A DNA stretch of 64,000 bases from Aspidapion aeneum (taxonomy: Eukaryota > Arthropoda > Insecta > Coleoptera > Brentidae): the NCBI GenBank assembly GCA_963576565.1, contig OY755039.1, positions 132,886,095 through 132,950,094 of the forward strand, in the 5' to 3' direction. The notes beneath the pieces were generated by a model. That model worked only from the letters and a program-made list of their open reading frames with translations. It searched no databases and was not told where the DNA came from. Shown here one piece after another: positions 1 to 12,095 of the stretch. Position 1 is the stretch's first letter, and every line of letters begins with the position of its first letter. The position numbers and the translations under genes were made by a program.

Positions 1-1910
1 CATACATTGTTGAAAAGGAAATTTTATGGTCTACAATAAAGATTAGTACATATTTTTCCCTAGCTTAGTTTTTAAGAAAATTTGAAAAAAATCTAAAAAT
101 TTCAGGATTAGGGGAATCTGGGGTGTTTTTGCAGCTAAAATTTAAAAAACTAACATAATTTTATTTTAAAATTAGATTTTACACATTTTTGATCCATTTC
201 TATGTCATTGTGTCTTTAGGGCGTCAACTTAGTTAAATTTTTAGAAATTCGAACATGACTATATATAAGGAGGGGGGATAAAAAAAATTGAACCAAAAAC
301 TTGCCCGGCAATATCCAAATCGATAGTCTGTGACCTATTCTCAGCTAGGATCCATTGTCAAACTGCGGTCCTCATATTTTGCATACTCAACTACCTCTAG
401 AACCTGCACTATATTGTAAAAACTTTCGTCGATTGATATTTATTTTCAAACATAACAATAACAACGTTGTTTGATAATGTCCATCAAACAACGATAACAA
501 TTATAATAGAAATCATCTGTTTTACTATACGCCTCAGCTGCGTAACGCCGCGCGCCGCCTTATAGGCGTCCGCGTACTGGTTTTGGTGACAACAAATTGT
601 TTTTTTATTGAAACAAATATAAAATATACATCTATATAAGACCTATATACACCAAATTAAAGGAAAATGTTTATTCTATAACTTTTATTTAAACTTTTTT
701 TTAAAATTTTGCTTTGGTGTTATTAAAAATGTAGGTTAAACTTTACTAGCTATACAAAAAAAAAGTAAAAATTCAGTTATTTTATTTTTTCTAAAAAAAC
801 GAAGCAAAATTTTGAAAAATATAATAGAAAGTTATTTTATTGTGGGTGTTTACTGATTCATTTGCAATTTTGCAACCCTCTACGACTATTTTTAAGAAAG
901 ATACATCGTTTTAAAAAAGTATCGTGCAAAAAAAAGTGGTGGGGGCCATATCTTTAAAAAAACGCATTTACCAGAATGACAACAAGTTAAAACCTGATCT
1001 ATCGAGTGCCCTTAACAAACTTGGCTTATCGGCAAAAAGTTGGCACGACTTGCACACGAAACCCCCTTTTAGGCCGATTTGTCCATAGACTAAAAAGAGG
1101 ACTATGTTGAAAAATAAAACCATATAAACAATAAAAAACAATGCTTTCATTGGTAGGCTCATTAATTATCATACCACCCTCGTATATTGCTATAAACACA
1201 ACACAATTGTGAGTTACAGACTAAACAAAGCGGGGAGAACTGTTGAGTGAACCCTAAGTTTAAATCTGACTTTTCTAGTAAATTAAGTTAAAACAAAATT
1301 GCTAATTAGTCTTACTGACTAGATTGTAATACAATAAACACAGTGTGTTTGACAAATAAAAATTTAAAAAAAACCCTCGTATATCATAAAAATTTTTTTA
1401 AAAAAGTTCAAAAGTTCTAAAAACTATTTTAATAAAAATTATCCAAAAATATAGTCGTACATAAATTATTATTTTGTGTCAAATTAATAATAAAATTTAT
1501 TATTCATCATTATTATACATTCTTCATATAGAATGGCATATACCACATATATGTGAAAGGTTGCTTTGCAGTACTGATGGCCATCTTTTCTGAATAAATA
1601 ATTTATATTCGTAACTTTTAATCGATAAATGTTTTTGACTTGGGTTTAGGTATGAGTAAATATATAATATTTTACAATTGAGAATCCAGATGACATACAA
1701 TGACCACAAATATATCAAAAAAATTGTTTATTATACTAAAATTGCCAGTAGTGCCTTTTTACAATTACAAGAAGTTGGAGTGTTAAGCTTATTATGTATC
1801 TAATTAAATAGACACAATCATAACATTCCATATACCTAAAAAGACTTTTAGTAACGTAATTATCATTACAAAAAAAAATCATTTTTTTCTTGAATTAAGA
1901 AGCGTGGAAT
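1..1910. other. AT-rich non-coding DNA
   Basis: Strongly AT-rich sequence with stop codons in all frames. The open frames of about 60 codons at 968-1162 and 1524-1718 look like chance. A short CpG-rich islet at about 530-580 stands out from its surroundings but has no other recognisable feature. I see no gene, RNA gene or clear transposon end here. Confidence 0.6.
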
Positions 1911-2112
1911 CAGTGGCGTATATACGAGGGGGCTTGGGGAACCCAACCCCCCCCCCCCCCCCCGAAGTTAAGATTTTTTTGGATATTTTCCACAGATTTC
2001 ATGAATACAAACATAAAATAGCATAAAATACAGCCTCAAGAGGTCTCGCCCCCCCCCCCCCCCCAAAACTGTCTCGAGCCCAAACCGAAACTTTTTTCTA
2101 TATACGCCAGTG
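1911..2112. mobile_element. hAT-type MITE, 202 bp
   Basis: The ends are inverted: CAGTGGCGTATATACG at the left and the complement, TATACGCCAGTG, at the right. The flanks are near-matching 8-bp sequences (CGTGGAAT at 1903-1910 and CGTGGATA at 2113-2120). An 8-bp duplication with CAGTGGCG termini is typical of hAT elements. The interior holds two long poly-C runs (about 1949-1964 and 2050-2064) and no coding capacity, so it is non-autonomous. Poly-C runs of this length may be mis-sized in the assembly. Confidence 0.75.
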
Positions 2113-2172
2113 CGTGGATAAAGTTTGTTATCCTGTATTATGTTGTTCAGCTCATCATTTTCTAGTGCCTTT

Positions 2173-2238
2173 TAGAGGCCCTCCATACATTTGACAATTG
2201 TTTTACACCACAATTGTCAAATGTATCGAGGGCCTCTA
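2173..2238. mobile_element. 66-bp micro-hairpin element
   Basis: Almost the whole sequence is one hairpin: an arm starting TAGAGGCCCTC with its complement ending GAGGGCCTCTA, about 28 bp per arm around a loop of about 9 bp. It is flanked by GTGCCTTT (2165-2172) and CTGCCTTT (2239-2246), an 8-bp duplication with one mismatch. The terminal TAGAG and the 8-bp duplication resemble the 54-bp element at 7442-7495. Probably a minimal hAT-type MITE; no coding capacity. Confidence 0.65.
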
Positions 2239-2628
2239 CTGCCTTTGTACATAATATGGACTTATTATGTACATGTTTGCTGCGTTTATTGAGGAAAACC
2301 CTTATTTAACATCTAAGGATGCGAGTATTGGCAGTTAATATTAAGCATAGTTTAAAAAAATACCAGACTATTCTTTGATACCAAATCAGTGTAGATGTAT
2401 TCTAGACTGTGGTCAAATTATGATTTCTATTAAGAAAGGCAGGTCAAAATGTGTCTCATATTCTTTATTTACGATCAATGCAAGAAAATTAGTGTCTTGT
2501 TATATCACAGTGTAGATAACGTAGTAAAATAGATATCTACACTGTCGTTATGTGTTAAAGTCGGATAAAAGCTGTAAAACCCACAAAAAATGCTCGTAAA
2601 ATTTATAAGAGTCGAATATATCTATAAC

Positions 2629-2830
2629 TTTATAATAATAATAATAATAAATGACTTTATTTCAATACAAATATCAAAAGTAAAATTACAATTCTAACTA
2701 ACTACAAGAAGTCTGAAAAGGGCGAAGTTCATAAATTTATGCTCTTCCACTAAACCCTTTTTTTTATTTATCAAAGAGTGCTAGACAATCTTGAAACGCA
2801 TTATTAGTTCCGGCAAATACTTTTGTAAAT
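2629..2830 (-). mobile_element. 3' end of a LINE (TAA-tailed), truncated
   Basis: Read on the minus strand, a stretch with an AATAAAGTCATTTATT motif ends in a (TAA)n tail at about 2629-2652. This is the usual 3' end of I/Jockey-like non-LTR retrotransposons of insects. Only a short 3'-UTR-like piece is present, with no reverse-transcriptase frame, so it is a 5'-truncated insertion. The right-hand limit is approximate. Confidence 0.5.
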
Positions 2831-4862
2831 GTAAGTTTGGGCGTGTGCTAATTCTTAACGATATGATAATAGCGTATATAACAATAATAACTTTATTTTG
2901 ACCGATTTTTGTGGGTCCGACTTTACTATATCAACGCTATAATGAAAGATAAAGGAATATGATTTTTGATTGCTTTCGAACTATTTTGTTAACGAATAGC
3001 AGAGGTGTTGACCATTTAGGTACATATATCGTTTTATTGTCCTTAAGACTGATATCAAACTGTAGTTTACATTTATAAGAACGAACTAACAATAAAATTA
3101 TGTTCCGACCATTATGATAAGAGTCCGACGAAAACAAAATATAGTTGTTACCTAACAAGTACGGAAAGAGATAACATACCGTACGCGACGGCAGTTGGCC
3201 GAACGACGCACAGTAGAGTTCCGTCAAACACTTTTTGCATGTATTAGGTACAATATTTTCTTTCAAAAAATTTTACTTATGAATAAACATAACAAATAAG
3301 ATGAAATTTAAATGTAAACAATTAATTAAGCTGTTTTATTATCGCGTTGCTAAGGTTTTTTTTAGGCACGCTGTTTTGTTTTTTAGCCTCTTTACACGTT
3401 AACAATAGCAAAATAAAAATGTTGTCAGTTTGACTTTTTTAACGGTTGCTATGACAACAGAGTAAACGACGCTAATTTTTTAAACAAACATCATTCAAAA
3501 TATGTGAAGAGATCCCGGAAGAAATTCTAATTGTAGCCCATACAGCCGCTTTGGAGCTTGTACCGAATTGTTAATAATTATCATAATTTCTATTGTTCTT
3601 GGGCTTTGATTATTTTTTAATATTAAATAGGGTAACTCAAGAATAAAATATATTTTTTTGATATTTACGGACGGTCGTGTGGGAAATATTGTACCTATTA
3701 CCCACTAAGTGAGGTTACTCCTGACTCCAAGAAAATGAGTGGGGTAAAGTGTACTTACTGCACGCAAGTAGTAAAATGATATTAAGAAATGCTACTGAAT
3801 AATTGTGGTTAAGTATTTTTGTTAGTTATAAATTGATCGCAAATAAAGTTTTGTACATAACTTGCAAGTAATCGCAATGGTACTTGTCATGTAATATAAT
3901 ATTTAGGGTTAAATATTGTTAAAATACAAATAGTTTTAGAAAGTTAACTAGTTTGTAGAAAAAAGAAAATCTTAACATTCCATATGCAAAGACTTTGAAA
4001 ATAAAATATTGTTCAAAAATGCTCAAATTAAGTTTTTTTGATATACTACTTTTTTATATACTACATACACAAATCAAAGAATATTGTGCAAATATGTTTA
4101 AACAAAAATAATAATGTAGGTAAAATAAACTTAGAAGTTAGAGTGTCTCTAAGTCTAATATAAATAAAACAAAACTTAAAGTTGATAAATAAAAACATAA
4201 GTGAAATATTGATCCGTCCAGGTGAAAGAGTCTTATTATATTTTACAATGTAAAATTTCATATTGTTAGATTTAATATAGAATTTTATTTTATTTTACTG
4301 TTAAGTTACATAAATAAGGTTCATATTATTCCTGATACATAGACTAAGAAATCAGCAAGTACTCGACCTAAAAATTTGTAAATTAAATATTTGATGACTA
4401 GATAAAATTTGTATCCACCTTTAGATTTTTAAAAAATGTAATAGCTTTTATTTTTTTAATGGTTAGTTAAGTGCAATAAGATTAAGTCATAAAAATCAAA
4501 TGTTATATTTAAAAAAAAATCTAGGAAGTAGTAGTCAAAATAGCAAAATATTTTCTTTTAGAAACAATAACTAACGTTTAAAAGAGTAAGTTTAAAATTA
4601 TTTTTTGCACCTACCTACTTTATTATAGTTACAATTGTTTCTTAAGCCTTTTAAATTATTGTTACGCTCTGTTTCAAGTTATAATATTTTATTTATTATA
4701 CTTACACATAGTTTTGTAAAAAGTATGGGTGCTTTGGGGAAATAATAAAACACTTTTTTAATAATATGCTTTTGTTTTATTAAAACTTCATAAATCATAA
4801 ATATTATAATAATAAAAATGTAGGTTATTATAATACTTAGTTATTTACAATAAATAGGTATA
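2831..4862. other. AT-rich non-coding DNA
   Basis: No convincing gene. The longest open frame (2937-3266, minus, 109 codons) has no recognisable domain and no splice or promoter context; it begins and ends in low-complexity AT-rich DNA. I see no transposon ends in this stretch. Confidence 0.5.
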
Positions 4863-5532
4863 GACATCGAAGAAATAACTGGACAAGAAGGACAACGCAT
4901 GTAGAAAATCTCGAGCCCTTGTTATAACGTGAATATCGTACATATCTTCTTCGAATTTAATTTATAAAGAAGTAGGTAAGCCGCGCCGATCGAGTCTTGC
5001 ACGAAAAACCATAGGCGCGCCTGCAAAACAAAAATTGAATCGGGTGTCATCGGGTGTTAACGTCGGCTGTCGTCAACGCGAATGCGGCCGGTCGAAGGTC
5101 AAGCGAAACGTGTAATATTTGAAGTAGGTATGTAGACTGATTAATAAATACGTACCTACCCAGGTCGATTTAATTTTCTGTTTTATAATATTTGGGTGAT
5201 CCGTGAAATTAAACCCAGAGCGGAGGCAATTGCAAATTAACAGAAAAAGTAAAATTTAAATTTTTAAAAGGTCAGGTTTTATAACCATTTTTTGGATTTT
5301 TATGAAAATTTGAGAAATGTCGCATATTTTATATGGTTATGTTAATATTTGCTGGGAGACAAAAATTTACTAAAAAATTTATATCCACGGTTTAAACAGA
5401 CAGACAGAAAGGCGTTAAGGCTATTTCCTAAATTTCAAAGGAGCTAAAAACGTTTTACGCCCTTATGAAACAGACGATAGGAGCGATATTTGCAACAAAC
5501 ATTCTAGGTCTTGAACTTGTTTTTTTAAACTA

Positions 5533-6662
5533 CTGGGTGGGCCAAAAAAAACCGGATTTTTTTTTCATTATAACATTTGAATTATACCTTCGATTTTAAT
5601 GGGACGAACTGCACTTGCCAGAGAATTAATCAGAGATTTAAATAAATATATTTTTTTGTCCGCCATCTCAAAATTCAAGATGGCGGATGAAATTAAATTG
5701 TACCCTTCAAAGATTCTCGTTTATTGTGTTGCGAACACGTTTTAATTATTTTTTTTAAATCTATAAAAAAACTGCATTTTTGCCACGCACAACAAGGTAC
5801 GAATTAACAAAATCGGTTCGGTGGTTCTAAAAAAATATATTTTTGTTTCAACCATTGTTTTGAATATTATACGATTGCCAATCATGTCTGCATTTATTTC
5901 CTTATAAATTCATTAATACTGAACCGATTTTAATGAAATAAATAACATCCTGGTCAAAATTGATTGCCTTTTAAAGACTATATGATCAAAATTTACAGCC
6001 ATTCTAAAATTTAAGATGGCGGACAGAATCATACTTGATTCTTTTAGATGGCGTGTTAATTCTTGTTTTCTGACAATGTTTTAGTTTTTTTTTTAATCTA
6101 TGGAAAAGCACTACTTTTGGCTCGCACAAAGTAGTACAATCTGGTAAAGTCGGTTTGATGGTTCTCAAAAAATCTATTTTTATTTCAGTCATTGTTTAAC
6201 AGATTATACGATTGCATTGCTAATCCTGCCTGCATTCATTTCCTTATAAACTCATTATTACTGAACCGATCTTAGTGAAATAAAAAATCATTAGGATGTT
6301 TTTTATTTCATTAAAATTGATTGGCAAGGCAATCGTATAATATGCAAAACAATGGTTGAATTTTTTTTTATAAACCACTGAACTGATTTTGCTCATTTGT
6401 ACCTTGTGCGTGGCAAGAATGTAGTTTTCTTACTAATTTAAAAAAATAATTAAAATATGTTTGCAACAAAAGAATAAACGAGCATCTTTGAAGGTTACAT
6501 TTTAATTTGGTCTGCCATCTTGGATTTTGAGATGGCGGCAAAAAAATATATTTAATCAAGTCTGATTAATTCGCTGCGAAGTGCAGTTTGTTCCATTAAA
6601 ATCAATTCTACAGTTCAAAAGTTATAATGAAAAAAAATGTCCGGTTTTTTTGGCCCACCTGG
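5533..6662. mobile_element. Foldback element with long TIRs, TA-flanked
   Basis: About 1.13 kb. The two ends are imperfect inverted repeats of more than 300 bp (left end CTGGGTGGGCC, right end GGCCCACCTGG), flanked by TA at 5531-5532 and 6663-6664. This suggests a Tc1/mariner-type non-autonomous element. Internally, a block with CCGCCATCTTGAA-like and AAAATCGGTTCAGT-like motifs is repeated in both orientations. No transposase. An identical copy lies in the other palindrome arm. Confidence 0.75.
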
Positions 6663-6822
6663 TATATAAAAATTTTTAAAGGTTTTTTTTATTCGAAGGT
6701 ATTTTAGAATTTGGCGTGTACGCCCTTTTATTATTACAAGCTTTTATTTAACTTCACCTGTATTATGTATGTATGTATGTGGGTATGTATGTAATCAAAT
6801 CTTGCAACTCATTTTTGAAGAA

Positions 6823-7740
6823 CTTCCAAACATCCGATTAACTTCAAATTTCGCATAGCGTCTTAGTTCCGATGACAATACAATAATATGGTTTCATCCG
6901 GTACCTACCTCCCCCCTAACGTGGGGGATGGAGAGGGGGTAAAACTTTAGTTTGTCCGATTTCAACCAAAATTGGTATCTGGGGGTTTTTGAGTATGAGA
7001 ATTACGAATTTTTGATCAGATTATAAAAATTCAATATGGCGGATTCAAATTGGACGATTTAATGTCAAGTTTTTCTGATTACTTTCAACTGACTTCCACA
7101 TATCCGATTGACTTCAAATTTCGCATACCGTTATAGTTCCGATGACAATTCAATAATGTGGTGTAACTGACTGCCTACCACACCCCTAACCTGGTGGGCG
7201 GAGAGGGGGTAAAATTTTAGTTTGTTGGATTTCCACCAAAATTGGTATCTGGGGGTTTTTGAGGATGAGGATAACGAATTTTTAATCAGATTACAAAAAT
7301 TCAATATGGCGGATTTAATGTCAAGTTTTTCTGAGTACTTTCAACTGACTTCCACGTATCCGATTGACTTCAAATTTCGCACACCGTTATAGTTCCGATG
7401 AAAATCCAATAATGTGGTATCACTAACTGCCTACCTCCCCCTAGAGTCCCTGTATGTTGACATATTTGGATATAAGTCAACATACAGGGATTCTACCTCC
7501 CCCCTAACGTGGAGGGCGGAGAGGGGGTAAAATTTTAGTTTGTCGGATTTCCACCAAAATTGGTATCTGGGGGTTTTTGGGAATGAGGATTACGAATTTT
7601 TGATCTGATTACAAAAATTCAATATGGCGGATTCAAAATGGACGATTTAATAACGATTTTTTCTGATTACTTTGAACTGACTTCCACGTAGGTATCTGAT
7701 TGATTTCAAAATTCACATGCTCTCTCACTAAAAGGTGGGG
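6823..7740. repeat. Tandem repeat, about 260-270 bp unit, 3-4 copies
   Basis: The phrase GGTATCTGGGGGTTTTT recurs at about 6974, 7244 and 7562, each with the same surroundings (a GAGAGGGGGTAAAA block, a TTCAATATGGCGGAT block and a CCGATTGACTTCAAATTTCGC block). The larger last spacing is explained by the 54-bp insertion at 7442-7495. A TATG microsatellite at about 6764-6795 precedes the array. Non-coding; mirrored at about 16272-17189. Confidence 0.85.
7442..7495. mobile_element. 54-bp micro-hairpin element in a tandem repeat
   Basis: The arms are TAGAGTCCCTGTATGTTGAC and the complement of TAGAATCCCTGTATGTTGAC, so 19 of 20 positions pair around a 14-base loop. It is flanked by the exact 8-bp direct repeat CCTCCCCC (7434-7441 and 7496-7503). 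The equivalent point in the neighbouring repeat units lacks the insertion, which supports true insertion. Non-coding; probably a minimal hAT-type MITE. Confidence 0.8.
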
Positions 7741-9836
7741 GGGCGTAGAAGAGGTAAGGCTTTAGTTTGTTCGATCTCGACCAAAATTAATTAATCCTTG
7801 CGTATAATGATCATAATAATAACGACAGTTTTAGCATATGTCGCCTTTGTTGGACGACCTTCTCATCAAAGACAGATATTTTAAAATTGACAGGAAAGAC
7901 TCCCTGCAATATCGATGCGCAAGCTGAAATGCATAGACAGACAAATCTAAAAATTAAAAAATAAATTAAGAAAAAAAACATCGCTTTTATTATTATGATA
8001 TCAGAACACTCAAAATATTATTTTATGCTTTTTAGTCCATTTTATAAAAGCTTGTTTTCAAAAAGTTTTTTTTTCTAAATTTATTTCAAATGAAAAACGT
8101 TATTTTTTTAACTAATAAATAGGAAAACAGGGTTTATGAAAATGTAAGTAAGTAATATTTAACTTTTAATCAAATAAGCTAGGTATACATTTTAAGTTAT
8201 GTACTTTGTTAACTTTGATAGTTTTTTGAATTAAATCTTAAAAAATTAATAGAATATTACAGTGATGTAAGGTAGATGAGGGGTATAAGGCTCACCTTTT
8301 TTTACGACTGAATTATCTTAAGACAAAAGTAGAAGCTAATATTTCTGTGACAATTTCCAATGCTTTATAGAGTTATCCAACTAACCCCATGAAAAAAAAC
8401 ACATATAGAAATATTTTACCCCTCTTTCGAATAGTACTGGTCGCCTAAAACTACACTATCTTTTTTTTTAACGTGGCAGAAAGGCACTACAACATTTGGT
8501 GCGAAAAATTGCCCTAGCTTGTGAAATGAGAAATAGATTGAATGTTTAAATATACTTCTACTTTTTTTATAGTTAGAGCAGGATCAGATCTTTATTCAGT
8601 TTTAGGGCATTCTTATTATTTTGGCCACCACTGTATTTCTATTTTATTACCCTTTCTCTTGAGTAAACTGTTCACGCAATGATCCCGTGTCAACTCGCTA
8701 GACATGCATTGTTTCGCGACACACGCCCGCTCTTCATATAATTTTATTGGCTTGAGAAAGTTAGGGTGACCATTCGGGCTACTTCGTTGTCAGCCCAGTA
8801 TAGCGTCTATCTTGTCGAAGACGCGACGTAACGTCGTCTTATAATTTGGCGTACATATAGGGGCACTTCCGGGGGCCTTGTCTGGGCATTTCCCGGGCCT
8901 TGCGGGAGTTGCCTGGGCTTTTCCGATCCATTGCTGGGTAGGTCGTCCAAAATTCTTTAAAATGACCGGAGCTTTTTTGTGTTGTCAAAAATGTTATTCA
9001 CCAAAGTTAGTGGACTTCGAGGGCATCGCCTGGGCATATATTGGATGTTTCAATGCCTTTTAAAGTAAAAAAGTTAGCACCGATGAAGCCGTCGGACAGG
9101 ATAACCAGCCGGGCCATTATGCAAAAGAATAATGCGAAAAATAAAGAAGCTTAGCAATATACGTTCAACTTGTATACACCCAACAAGTTTTCGTAGCTAC
9201 AGGGGTAAAAATGGTCTCATTTCTCTCGTATTTGTTCGTGGGTAGCTCGAAAGCTTAGTCTAACGAGGGTCCAACATCTGATGGACCTATTAAGTGTTGA
9301 GAGTTAATTGTTTCGCCCTTATAGAAAAAAAATTGCAAAGAAATGGTGTAGCGAAAATTTTATAACACATGGCGCCGCGAAAAAACATTTTGGTAAAAAC
9401 TGAAAAACTTGATGCCGCAAGCGAAAATTATAAAAAAATTTAAAATCTTCGGTAAAAATAGTATCAATTGTTAACATTTTGGTTAGTTTTGAATATTTTT
9501 GCCACCGCAGTTGGAAATTTTTAAATCAATAATTAATAAGAAAAACAGAGCATTTCACTGGCCTTGGAATGACGCTAATTTCCTCCTAGTTAACAAGACC
9601 CCCTGTAGTTACTTTTATGTGAGACGCACGCTATATAAGTAGGTATGTTAGAGTTTAAGGACGTAGGTTTAGTGTAGTAATTAATATGTACTGCATGACA
9701 GTTTTTATTTTATCTTTCCTCTAAAAACCTCCTCCGAGTAAAAAACTTTATTTTGTTCGGTCTAAAATTAATGTGGTGACATTCAGTAAAATGCCATGAT
9801 TTTTTGCAATAAAATAAATATATATATTTTTTTTTA

Positions 9837-10139
9837 GTTAAACGATTTTATTATAAAATTTCACAAAAAAAATAAAAATAATTTGCTAGATTACTACTGT
9901 CTAGATGTACCAATAGCGTTACTGGTACATTAGATATTTTTAAAATCGTGGCGCGATTATTAAAGATCAAATTGAGATGTATACGCGCCACATTTTTATC
10001 CCGAACGTAGAATTGATGGGTGTCAATATCTTTAATAATTTACCCCGACTTTGTATTGAACTTAAAAATATATAATGTGCCAACAGAAATCTTCTAAGGT
10101 ATTTTTTACTTTTTAGTACAATTTTCGAAATCGTTTAAC
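9837..10139. mobile_element. 303-bp MITE, TA-flanked
   Basis: The termini GTTAAACGATTT and AAATCGTTTAAC are inverted and flanked by TA (9835-9836 and 10140-10141). Internal pairs also mirror each other (ACTGGTACATTAGATATTTTT against AAAATATATAATGTGCCA; GATTATTAAAGAT against ATCTTTAATAATT), so the whole element folds. Non-coding Tc1/mariner-type MITE. Confidence 0.75.
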
Positions 10140-10279
10140 TAAAAATATAGACTTATATTATTTTTTAAAAAATTTTTAATGAAAAAAACAGAAGTATGCA
10201 AGATGTATAATTATGGCTTTCACAGCCTTTCCATTTCTAGTAGTGCCTCATGATTACAAGGTTTCTTTTCTGACAATTT

Positions 10280-11010
10280 TATACAGTCCCATTCCTCAAT
10301 CCTTAGTTTATCATGCGATACCTCCGTTTTTTTCATAAAATAGTATTGTCAGCAGAACAAAACATAAATCTGAAAATCGCATGTTCGTATTTATTTAAAT
10401 ATCAAAGGTGAGAATTTACCTCTTTTGCACTTCTCACCAACCCCTTAATTCCGTTTTTTTTTTTCATAAAATTGGATTGTCACTAGATCAAATCATAAAT
10501 CTGAAAATCGCATATTCGTGTCTGTTTTGATTACTAGTTATGAATTTACCCCCTTTACAGCCCTGACGTCCCCCTACCGCCGTTTTTTTATCATAAAATT
10601 ATATTGTCACCAGAACCAATCATAAATCTGAAAACGGCATGTTTCTATTTGTATTTTTACAAAGTTCTAAATTTACCCCCTTTACAGCTCTTACCCCTTA
10701 CCACCCCCTATTTCCGATTTTTGTTCATAAAATTGTATTGTCACCCGATCAAATCATACATCTGAAAACCGCATGTTTGTATCTGTTTTGGTTTCAAAGT
10801 TCTGAATTGCCCTCCCTTACACCCCTCACCAACCCCCGTATTTCCGATATTTTTAAATAAAGATGTATTTTCATTACATCAAATCGTAAATCTGAAAACC
10901 GCATGGTCATATCTGATTTGGTTTCAAAGTTATGAATTTATCCCTTTTACACCCCTTAACCACTTTCTACCACCCATCTGTTTTCATAGTATTGTATCGT
11001 CATCGGACCT
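10280..11010. repeat. Tandem repeat, about 130-bp unit, 5-6 copies
   Basis: The phrase AAATCTGAAAA(T/C)(C/G)GCAT recurs at about 10370, 10497, 10625, 10760 and 10890. Each copy is preceded by a CATAAAATTGTATTGTCA-like segment and followed by a TTTACCCCCTTTACA-like segment. The open frame at 10639-10860 is only repeat read-through. Mirrored at about 13006-13736. Confidence 0.85.
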
Positions 11011-11372
11011 ACACTACTTTGCTAAATTTCATTAAAATCGGTTCACGGGAAGTGTGTCAAAAATAAATCGCTAGATTTGATGACAGACATCGCCAGGCTC
11101 TGTGAAGTTAATAAAAACGTTTAAAACATGGTCACCTTAATAGTGTATCTGAACAGGAGCCTTGCATGCCTCCGCCACTGTCACTCGCAAAGTAACGATC
11201 GCAGAGCCCTCTTCTTCTGGCAAAGTTTTACTGGGCTCGCGATTGAGCGATTTGGCGGAGGTTCTTTAGATGTTATATGTTCTCTGGTATAGAACAAGAA
11301 ATAAACAATAAAAATATAATAAAAGTTAAACTCTAAACTCACACACGCAAGCATACATCCTCAAGCACACAT

Positions 11373-11692
11373 TTAAAGATTAAAAATTTCGTCCAACTGC
11401 TTCATGTCGGTAATGGTTCCCATGAGTGAAGCTACATTTCCCCTTTGAATGGCAAGGCAAGAATCAAAAATGAGGTTGATCTAGGTTCGTGGGACCTACA
11501 TTCGATTTTGGCACCAAGTTCTTTGACAAAATTTTTAGCTTTTTCCCCCCAAGGTCCAAAAGTCTCTACAGAAAAAGGAGCAAAAATATAATTTTGAGAT
11601 AATTCTGAATATTTGTTTATTTTAATTTGTTCCCTTATTTTTGCCGCTTCTCCCGCTTTTTTTGATGTTAAATTTATGTATGAATTAGCCAT
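11373..11692 (-). pseudogene. Fragment of an RT-element protein, frameshifted
   Basis: The minus-strand frame from 11692 encodes about 80 residues including the block FSVETFGPWGEKAKNF. After a one-base frame change near 11450 it continues in the next frame with a CLAIQRGNVASLMGT block and stops at 11373. This pairing of blocks is characteristic of the C-terminal domain found after the reverse transcriptase in a class of animal non-LTR-type elements; I recognise the pattern but cannot assign the clade. Only this end is present, with no reverse-transcriptase core nearby. It is the only protein-like sequence inside the palindrome and lies in its unduplicated centre. Confidence 0.55.
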
Positions 11693-11966
11693 AGTATCGG
11701 AGCAAGTGGCGTCCCATACTAATGGCCTATATTATAATTAGTAATACTTACATAACAATTAGACAAGATAATTTATAACGGTTGTCTAATTCTAGTACAC
11801 AAATGTTGTAAGTGCATTTTTCAACAAAACTAACTAAAATATTAATTTAGACATGAATTTTCTGATAAACACTAGTTATAAGTAAAATATTTTAAATGTT
11901 AATTTTCTAAATGGACCATCAAATTATGTAGGTCTACAAATGCTTCGTCACAATACTAATACTATG

Positions 11967-12095
11967 GGAGCACCCAGGCAAATATTTTTAGGTATTTTTA
12001 ATATATTTCATAAAGAAAAACAAAAAATAGCATAAAGGAAGACACTACGGGGTTTCGAGCTCCTCAAGACATATTTCTGGGTGCGCCACTGCCAA
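11967..12095. mobile_element. Possible decayed hAT-type MITE
   Basis: The left edge TATGGGAGCACCCAG and the complement of the right edge CTGGGTGCGCCACTG form an imperfect inverted repeat resembling CAGTGGCGCACCCAG-type hAT termini. The flanks are only loosely similar. The boundaries are uncertain. Confidence 0.35.

Larger units (their letters stand above)
4863..11286 (+). repeat. Left arm of a 14.3-kb palindrome
   Basis: This 6.4-kb arm is repeated in reverse complement at 12730-19149. Paired positions sum to 24012 at the outer end and 24016 at the inner end, so the arms differ by only a few single-base indels plus rare substitutions. Every open frame in this arm recurs mirrored in the other (for example 10639-10860 and 13156-13377). 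The arm carries no full-length gene. It contains a TA-flanked foldback element, two tandem-repeat blocks, a 54-bp hairpin element and a 303-bp MITE, listed separately. A higher-GC stretch at about 8640-9100 has no recognisable identity. Confidence 0.95.

Noticed and set aside
2937..3266. 109-codon minus-strand open frame
   Set aside because: Longest frame in its region, but no recognisable domain, no splice signals and ordinary AT-rich composition; likely chance.
8878..9063. 61-codon frame present twice in the window
   Set aside because: The second copy at 14952-15137 is simply the palindrome mirror; this is not evidence of conservation.
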